From: Enterobacter quasihormaechei
GTDB lineage: Bacteria > Pseudomonadota > Gammaproteobacteria > Enterobacterales > Enterobacteriaceae
Assembly (NCBI RefSeq): GCF_004331385.1
Contig: NZ_SJON01000005.1
Coordinates: 124,001 to 188,000 of the forward strand
Reading direction: 5' to 3'
Length of the DNA stretch: 64,000 nucleotides
How positions within the stretch are numbered: position 1 is the stretch's first letter; each line of letters begins with the position of its first letter. The translations under genes and the position numbers were made by a program. Below the pieces are notes generated by a model. The model was not told the DNA's origin, searched no databases, and was given only the letters and a program-made list of their open reading frames with translations. Positions 59,320 through 64,000 of this stretch are shown one piece after another.

Positions 59320-60540
59320 CTATAAATCGTACTTTTTCTCTGGCCAGGCAATCGCCGGAATGCCCCCCAGACGCGGGCTGGCGAACAGGTTTCCCTGGAA
59401 CTGAGAAATACCGGCAGATTCCAGCCACATCCACTCTTCGGCCAGCTCTACGCCGACTGCGCAGAACAGAATTTCCAGGGACGCGCAGCATTTAATGATC
59501 GCCTGAATGATAGCCTGACGCGGGCCGCTCTTGTGCACGTTGGCAATCAAATCACGATTAATCTTAATTCTGTCCGGCTGGAACTGGGCCAGCAGTTGCA
59601 GACCGGCGAATCCGGCCCCAAAGTGATCGATAGCCACGCTAATGCCGGCGCTTTTGAGCTGTCTGACCGCGCTGGTGAACTCCTCAAAGCGCGAGATCGC
59701 CTCGCTCTCGGTGAACTCGACCACAATTTGCTCCGGCACAAAACCGTTCGCCTCTATTGCCGTAAGTAAAAAATCGACGGCACCGGGAACATTGACCAGC
59801 GTCATTGGCAGCAGATTGATGGACAACGTTTGATTTCCCAGGCCCAGCGCGCTGGCCATCGACAGAGCTACCTGCTTGCTCTGTAAATCCGATTCGTACA
59901 GCGCCTCACGCGGCTGGTTAGCAAAATACTCTTCGGGCGACTCCCCGGACGGCGTGCGGAGCAGGGCTTCCCATGAGACCACCTGCTGCATAAACGGATC
60001 GACGATAGGTTGAAATGCGAAACTACAGTCAGCCCCTTTTGCCACAACCGTCGGCTGCGAAGATAACGGCGTGTTTTCGGTGACAAACTCCCAGGAATCC
60101 GCCGAAGGCAGCTCAAAATAGTTCGCTTTTTCAGTGGCTTCAACGAACGTGCGGAAAAATTGCAGGGCGCGATCGTTATACGTCAGCTGATAGCGGGTGG
60201 TGCCTTTATCGAGAACCTGTTGCAGCACTTCGTCCGTGTCGTACTGACGAAGGTCAAATAGCTCCATACCAGCGTTGCCAAAGCGCCGTGAAGGACCGTG
60301 ATCGCTCAATAATTCAACCACGTTGTGATGCCGTGGGTCGCGGCAGATGAGCTGATAGATCTCATTTACGTTCTCAGCGGGCCCTTCAAGTAATTGAAAA
60401 AAGTGTGTGCCGTTAAACAGCAAAATCCCCGTTACATCTAACTGGCGATTTCTACAATTTGCAGCATCGACCATGTCTTCCAGCGCTTTAACTGGAACGT
60501 CCTCGCAGATATGACTGCGGTAAATAATGGTTGTGAGCAT
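59320..60540 (-). CDS. bluF: BluF (YcgF), blue-light sensor with BLUF and degenerate EAL domains
   Basis: 406 residues. BLUF domain at residues 1-95: Tyr7 in TTIIYRSH and Gln in GTHFFQLLEG, which form the flavin photocycle network. EAL domain about 165-406. EALLRT is intact, unlike E. coli, but the metal-binding D-D is D-H (AIDHFGAG) and the catalytic EGVE is VGVE, so c-di-GMP hydrolysis is unlikely. In E. coli the lit protein binds BluR and lifts repression. ATG 60540 by homology. Upstream of bluR, divergent from ycgZ. Confidence 0.95.
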   Translation of the reverse strand: MLTTIIYRSHICEDVPVKALEDMVDAANCRNRQLDVTGILLFNGTHFFQLLEGPAENVNEIYQLICRDPRHHNVVELLSDHGPSRRFGNAGMELFDLRQYDTDEVLQQVLDKGTTRYQLTYNDRALQFFRTFVEATEKANYFELPSADSWEFVTENTPLSSQPTVVAKGADCSFAFQPIVDPFMQQVVSWEALLRTPSGESPEEYFANQPREALYESDLQSKQVALSMASALGLGNQTLSINLLPMTLVNVPGAVDFLLTAIEANGFVPEQIVVEFTESEAISRFEEFTSAVRQLKSAGISVAIDHFGAGFAGLQLLAQFQPDRIKINRDLIANVHKSGPRQAIIQAIIKCCASLEILFCAVGVELAEEWMWLESAGISQFQGNLFASPRLGGIPAIAWPEKKYDL

Positions 60541-60668
60541 GCTAATCCTGGAGATTGAAGGGGTGACCACGAAAACGCGTGGGGAGAACTCTGTTATAGC
60601 ACATTTATTGCCCAACAAATAATTTACATCTCAACGATTTACGCGGCGTCTTTACGCTATTTGCTGGC

Positions 60669-60715
60669 TTGTACAACTCTGCGACGCCGTTTCGGATTGT
60701 ACAATATATTCTGTA
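60669..60715. promoter_or_regulatory. Two TTGTACAA motifs upstream of ycgZ
   Basis: TTGTACAA at 60669-60676 and 60697-60704; the second lies in GATTGTACAATATATT, shared with the bluR upstream region. Candidate BluR operators. Confidence 0.45.
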
Positions 60716-60795
60716 AATTCCGCATAAAATTTAGCATGCGTAACAATATGATAAATAAGATTTTTATAAAATATATTATAAAATTCTTAAAAAAT

Positions 60796-60814
60796 TGTAC
60801 ATTTTAAATGTACA
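60796..60814. promoter_or_regulatory. 19-bp perfect palindrome in the ycgZ upstream region
   Basis: TGTACATTTTAAATGTACA, 9-bp arms around one T. Sits 66 bp before the ycgZ start. A strong candidate operator; it carries the same TGTACA core as the other motifs. Confidence 0.5.
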
Positions 60815-60879
60815 GATTTGAAAATTATGTATACCTTAAATGTAACGTTACTGATTACAGAATTTTACAGGAGCGAAAC

Positions 60880-61119
60880 ATGCAGCAGAAAGGTTACGTC
60901 GCAGACTCAGCAACCGCCATTGCGCAGTACTTCGAAAAAGCCGCGCTTCCAACCCAGCAGGAAACCCTGGGCCAGGTTGTTGTTGAAATTCTTAGCGATG
61001 GGCGAAATCTGAATCGCAAATCGCTCTGCACAAAACTGTTAAGTCGCCTCGAAAAGGCTAAAGGCCCGGAAGAGGAACGCCATTATCACCTGCTTCTTGG
61101 CCTGCTCTTCGAACGTTAA
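60880..61119 (+). CDS. ycgZ: YcgZ connector protein
   Basis: 79 residues (E. coli 78). Conserved core LPTQQETLGQVVVEILSDGR and NRKSLCTKLLSRLE. In E. coli it is a cold- and blue-light-induced small protein acting with YmgA and AriR on the Rcs pathway, curli and biofilm. ATG 60880 has AGGAG upstream. First gene of ycgZ-ymgA-ariR; ymgA follows after 4 bp. Confidence 0.92.
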   Translation: MQQKGYVADSATAIAQYFEKAALPTQQETLGQVVVEILSDGRNLNRKSLCTKLLSRLEKAKGPEEERHYHLLLGLLFER

Positions 61120-61123
61120 TGTT

Positions 61124-61444
61124 ATGAACGGCGGTGTTGCAGACAGCCTGATCGACCAGCTTATTGGAGAAGCCGCGCTTTCACTTTTGAAGGCGCGCGG
61201 TCCCGTGACGACCGAGGGGTTGGTTAAGCATCTGCGTAACATGCAAGCACGTGAAACGGATCCCCAGCGGCGGGAGACACTGGCGACGGTGATAGCTGAA
61301 ATCAGCTCTGGCACGGTCGCTTTTACAGGTCGCAGAACCGCACAAGGACGAACACAGAGAGAGGGATCTCTTAAGAATAATCGAGACAATGTAGTGCCGT
61401 TATTTGGTCATGGAAAACCTTCCAGTCCCAAGAAGATACATTGA
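61124..61444 (+). CDS. ymgA: YmgA-like connector protein
   Basis: 106 residues. MNGGVADSLIDQLIGEAALS then a helical YcgZ/YmgA/AriR-type core (LLKARGPVTTEGLVKHLRNM) and a basic tail ending KKIH, like the end of E. coli YmgA. More divergent than its neighbours; identity rests partly on position. ATG 61124, 4 bp after ycgZ. Confidence 0.78.
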   Translation: MNGGVADSLIDQLIGEAALSLLKARGPVTTEGLVKHLRNMQARETDPQRRETLATVIAEISSGTVAFTGRRTAQGRTQREGSLKNNRDNVVPLFGHGKPSSPKKIH

Positions 61445-61473
61445 CTACAACTTCACAGCTACGGTGAGAACAA

Positions 61474-61752
61474 ATGAGACAAAATATTCAGCTGCAACCC
61501 GAATACCACTCTGCCTTTTTAGATAGCGCGCTGTCGGAGTATTTCCGTCATGCGGGCGATCGCTTTGCTGAAGAGTCTGCCATTTTTTCGACTGCGGTTC
61601 GTTGTGTTCTCGCTTCCGAAGGTCATCTGACCAACAAAGCGATCATTCTCTGGCTGATCCAGACGCTGGAAACCACCGACGACGTCGTCAAGGCGGATGT
61701 GATCCGCAAGACGCTGGAAATTGTCGTCGGTTATACCATGGACGATCTTTAA
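61474..61752 (+). CDS. ariR: AriR (YmgB), acid-resistance and biofilm regulator
   Basis: 92 residues (E. coli 88). Strong match in the C-terminal half: IQTLETTDDVVKADVIRKTL then EIVVGYTMDDL. A dimeric all-helical protein that in E. coli influences biofilm and acid resistance through RcsB. Last of the three-gene operon; ymgC is not seen. A hairpin (61775-61801) follows. Confidence 0.92.
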   Translation: MRQNIQLQPEYHSAFLDSALSEYFRHAGDRFAEESAIFSTAVRCVLASEGHLTNKAIILWLIQTLETTDDVVKADVIRKTLEIVVGYTMDDL

Positions 61753-61774
61753 GGCCATCCCCTTTCCCCATAAA

Positions 61775-61801
61775 CGGATAGCGTGCCAGGCGCGCTATCC
61801 G
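61775..61801. terminator. Hairpin between ariR and the LuxR-type gene
   Basis: CGGATAGCG (61775-61783) pairs with CGCTATCCG (61793-61801). No clear T-run; possible shared terminator for the convergent genes. Confidence 0.5.
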
Positions 61802-61809
61802 CTGCCCTT

Positions 61810-62463
61810 TCAGGTTACTGGTTGTGCATAACTGTTTTCCAGGTAGTCCCGAAGCAGGTTGGGTCGGCTCTTTTTCTCAATTAATTTTCTCAGCAAGACG
61901 ATCAGCTCGTAATCGCTACGCAGATTAAATTTCTGCATCATCATATACTTATGGGTAAAAACCGTTTTCTCGCTCATCTCCAGCGCGTGAGCGGTCTGCA
62001 CAACCGACAGCCCTCTGTAGAAATTGACCATAATACGCACCTGCTGTCGGGATAACCCCTTATGCTGGCAGTCGAAACAGCGCTTTTTATTCCACGTGTA
62101 ACCCGGAGATTGCGTCCTGAACCACGCGATAAACAGTACGCCGCTAATACGATCGAGCGATGCACGGCGAGGGAAAAATATAATGTCCTCAAAGCAGGAG
62201 GGTAACGCCGTAAAGCGCAGCTCATCGTCGACGAGGCCTATCACAATCCCTTTTTGCCGGGCCAGTAACTCAGGAAAACAGGTCAGCGTTTCGCCCTGAC
62301 ATAATGAAAGGACAATGATATCGGCCTGACTGACGTTTTCATGGGTCAGGCCAGGGTTAAACGTGATGGCGCGATGAAAGTTATGCTTAAAAAAATCCTC
62401 AAAAAAGTACTGTAGCCCAGCCTGAAAAAACAGATCCGTTTCCTGAATCAGAATATTCAACAT
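61810..62463 (-). CDS. LuxR-type regulator linked to fimbrial genes
   Basis: 217 residues. The C-terminal LuxR helix-turn-helix is about residues 135-195 (LSRQQVRIMVNFYRGLSVVQ, AHALEMSEKTVFTHKYMMMQ). The N-terminal half looks like a degenerate receiver (LNILIQETDLFFQAGLQYFF) lacking a clear phospho-acceptor Asp. A Cys pair CFDC is near residue 131. Similar in architecture to fimbrial regulators such as FimW or MrkI. ATG 62463, 41 bp after a fimbrial subunit gene on the same strand, so it is likely co-transcribed with the fimbrial operon. Confidence 0.85.
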   Translation of the reverse strand: MLNILIQETDLFFQAGLQYFFEDFFKHNFHRAITFNPGLTHENVSQADIIVLSLCQGETLTCFPELLARQKGIVIGLVDDELRFTALPSCFEDIIFFPRRASLDRISGVLFIAWFRTQSPGYTWNKKRCFDCQHKGLSRQQVRIMVNFYRGLSVVQTAHALEMSEKTVFTHKYMMMQKFNLRSDYELIVLLRKLIEKKSRPNLLRDYLENSYAQPVT

Positions 62464-62504
62464 CGTTCATCCCCACGTCGTTAATAAATGCTTATCACCG
62501 GCAT

Positions 62505-63017
62505 TCAGTTGTACTGCATCGTCATCACCACAACTGCACTGATGCTGCCCGGCGTGGCGCCACCCGTTACGGATTTGACCGAAGCCTGCATAGCCATCGT
62601 CGCGGTTCTGTCGGCGGCAATGGTTTGGGTCATGCTGGAACCTGTTCCTTTGAGCGTACCGGTTTGGGCATCACGCATGGCTATCGCCACGTGGGAGGCC
62701 GACCCGCTGTTAAGAAAATAGTCTGCCCCCGCCACGGGATCGGGGCTGCCGGTAAAAGAGACGGTCACACGCTGCGTTCCCGTTGGGCACTGGGTAAACA
62801 GCAGGCTGAAGGACACCGGATCTGAAGTCGAGCCCGGCGTCGCCATATTGGTTGCCTGAATATTGCCCAGGTTGACATCAAGGCTGTTACTTCCGCCATT
62901 GAATACGCACGGCGACGCAACGATATTCCCCGTCACGCCGACGTTGACGCTATCAGCAGAGAAAACTTTCCCGCTGAGTAAAACCAGCAACAGCAAAGTG
63001 CTGTACCTTATTTTCAT
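62505..63017 (-). CDS. Fimbrial minor subunit (FimG/F-like)
   Basis: 170 residues. Signal peptide (to about residue 20, KVFSA). Immunoglobulin-like pilin domain with the Cys pair (ASPCVF and FTQCPTG) and the donor-strand motif near the mature N-terminus (VNVGVTGNIVASPC). Ends with the chaperone-recognition beta-zipper VVMTMQYN with penultimate Tyr. Chaperone-usher pilus component. 11 bp after the adhesin gene. Confidence 0.9.
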   Translation of the reverse strand: MKIRYSTLLLLVLLSGKVFSADSVNVGVTGNIVASPCVFNGGSNSLDVNLGNIQATNMATPGSTSDPVSFSLLFTQCPTGTQRVTVSFTGSPDPVAGADYFLNSGSASHVAIAMRDAQTGTLKGTGSSMTQTIAADRTATMAMQASVKSVTGGATPGSISAVVVMTMQYN

Positions 63018-63028
63018 CTTGTTACCTG

Positions 63029-63976
63029 CTACTGATAGGTCAAATTAAGGGTGGCGGAGGCATTCGCTGAGCCTGACTCCACGCGGGTCAGCGTTTGGTA
63101 ATATCGCGCCGTTAACGGTAATGTCTCCTGACCGCCGGCAGACTGGCGCAGGAAAAGTCGGCTGTTCATCACTAGCGGTGTCCCGTTATAGATAAGCTGT
63201 ACTCCAACCCCTTTTGCGGTGCCGACATTTCCCTGCCCGGTTAAGGCCATCACGCTGGTGTTCGCGCTGTCCGGATTCTGTATGCCACTGAGCGAGACAT
63301 TAATGTTGGTTCCGGCGGCGCAGGTCAGTCCCAGGTTTTGCGTGTTCTGTGCCCCCGTCGGCGTGGTGCCAACCACCGAGCCGAACGCCGAAGCGGGAAT
63401 ATCCCCTATCGGGAACGTCAGCTGTGACATATTGACCGTGCACGCCAGGGCATTAATGGTTCCGGAGGTGAGTTGCACGGTCAGACCGTCACGGTAGATA
63501 CCGTCGCTCCCCTGAAGCGTTACGACGCCGACAACCCCTGGCGTTAACGCCCCCGACGACACCGGGCCCGTCACCGCCAGCTCGATCTTCCCGCCGTACC
63601 AGTCCACGTAGGAGGTCTGCGCGTTGTAGGAAAACGTATTGCTCGGGTTTTCAAAATAGGCGTTTGAAGAAAAGCGTATCCCTATCCCGCTGACGTTAGT
63701 GTTGTAAACATGGTTGCCGTAGCTGCTCGGCGTGGCGCTGTTGTAGCGCATGCTGAATCCCAGCATCAGTGGATTGGTACAGCCGGTAAGATAGGAACCG
63801 GTGTTCGAGGCCGCGCCGGAAAAGACCACCGTGCCGACGGGCGCATCGCGCTGCACGTTGATTGTTCCCACGGACAGGGTTGAAAGCTGCGGCGTGATGG
63901 TGGTGCAGGTACCGGCACGGGCGAGGTTTCCCGCCGCGAGCAAACCAAAAAGCCAAATCGCGTTAAAACATTTCAT
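63029..63976 (-). CDS. Two-domain fimbrial tip adhesin (FimH-like)
   Basis: 315 residues. Signal peptide (to about residue 21, NLARA-G). N-terminal lectin-like half (about 22-170, Cys in GTCTTI and YLTGCTNP) and C-terminal pilin domain (about 175-315; Cys in NALACTVN and LGLTCAAG), ending ATLNLTYQ. This two-domain length is typical of tip adhesins. ATG 63976. An upstream frame ends in TGA overlapping this ATG (63973-63975), suggesting a preceding gene, probably the usher, beyond the window. Confidence 0.85.
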   Translation of the reverse strand: MKCFNAIWLFGLLAAGNLARAGTCTTITPQLSTLSVGTINVQRDAPVGTVVFSGAASNTGSYLTGCTNPLMLGFSMRYNSATPSSYGNHVYNTNVSGIGIRFSSNAYFENPSNTFSYNAQTSYVDWYGGKIELAVTGPVSSGALTPGVVGVVTLQGSDGIYRDGLTVQLTSGTINALACTVNMSQLTFPIGDIPASAFGSVVGTTPTGAQNTQNLGLTCAAGTNINVSLSGIQNPDSANTSVMALTGQGNVGTAKGVGVQLIYNGTPLVMNSRLFLRQSAGGQETLPLTARYYQTLTRVESGSANASATLNLTYQ

Positions 63977-64000
63977 GTTAGCGTTCCTGACGGCAGGTGG

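Larger units (their letters stand above)
60541..60879. other. AT-rich divergent control region between bluF and ycgZ
   Basis: About 340 bp, very AT-rich from 60740. Holds TTGTACAA at 60669-60676 and 60697-60704, a 19-bp perfect palindrome at 60796-60814, and dense A/T tracts. Probably carries promoters for both directions with BluR sites. Confidence 0.65.

Overview
The window is chromosomal DNA from a member of the Enterobacteriaceae, most likely Enterobacter (cloacae complex) or a very close genus. Almost every protein reads as a close relative of its E. coli K-12 counterpart. The order rsxBCDGE-nth-dtpA-gstA-pdxY-tyrS-pdxH-mliC-anmK-slyB ... slyA-ydhIJK-sodC-ydhF-ydhL-nemRA-gloA-rnt-grxD-mepH-sodB-ydhP-ynhF-purR-punRC-cfa-ribE-mdtK-valVW-ydhS-fumD-pykF-lpp-ldtE-sufEDSCBA-type follows the E. 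coli backbone. Insertions absent from K-12, and the jump at the right end to the bluRF/ycgZ-ymgA-ariR block, exclude E. coli itself. The genus call is inference.

Layout. 1-5.4 kb: the Rsx (Rnf-type) electron-transfer complex that keeps SoxR reduced, overlapping nth (endonuclease III). 5.4-8.2 kb: a 600-bp control region, the peptide transporter dtpA and gstA. 8.2-12.8 kb (minus strand): vitamin B6 genes pdxH and pdxY around tyrS, then mliC and anmK. 13-15.6 kb: slyB, an inserted membrane diguanylate cyclase, and slyA with a consensus SlyA operator. 15.7-20.7 kb: ydhIJK efflux, sodC, ydhF, ydhL. 20.8-25.5 kb: an inserted phosphoethanolamine transferase, then nemR-nemA-gloA (electrophile and methylglyoxal detoxification) and rnt. 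25.5-34.9 kb: grxD, mepH, sodB, ydhP, ynhF, purR, punR/punC, cfa, ribE. 35-38.5 kb: mdtK, two tRNA-Val(GAC) genes, ydhS.

38.5-48 kb is the most accessory part. It holds a beta-carbonic anhydrase, a zinc-ribbon metallo-beta-lactamase-fold protein, a 46-residue acidic peptide with a Cys-containing tail, a secreted DUF1996-type protein, a 57-residue small ORF and fumD. Next comes a methionine-salvage island: a methionine ABC importer (metNIQ) divergent from a reverse-transsulfuration pair (cystathionine beta-synthase and gamma-lyase). Six 8-bp MetJ-like boxes in register lie over the shared promoter region. The island sits between fumD and pykF, which are neighbours in K-12.

48-57 kb: pykF, lpp, ldtE and the complete sufABCDSE operon with a Fur box. 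57-64 kb: an AT-rich junction; a CHAP-like amidase coupled to an exported DUF3828-like protein (possible toxin and immunity pair); the blue-light module bluR-bluF with ycgZ-ymgA-ariR and repeated TTGTACAA motifs; and the end of a fimbrial operon (adhesin, minor subunit, LuxR-type regulator) running off the right edge.

Taken together the region is rich in redox, iron-sulfur and envelope-stress functions. The strongest candidates for under-described biology are the MetJ-boxed methionine-to-cysteine island, the amidase/DUF3828 pair, the 46-residue peptide beside the zinc-ribbon hydrolase, and the TGTACA operator family at the blu locus.
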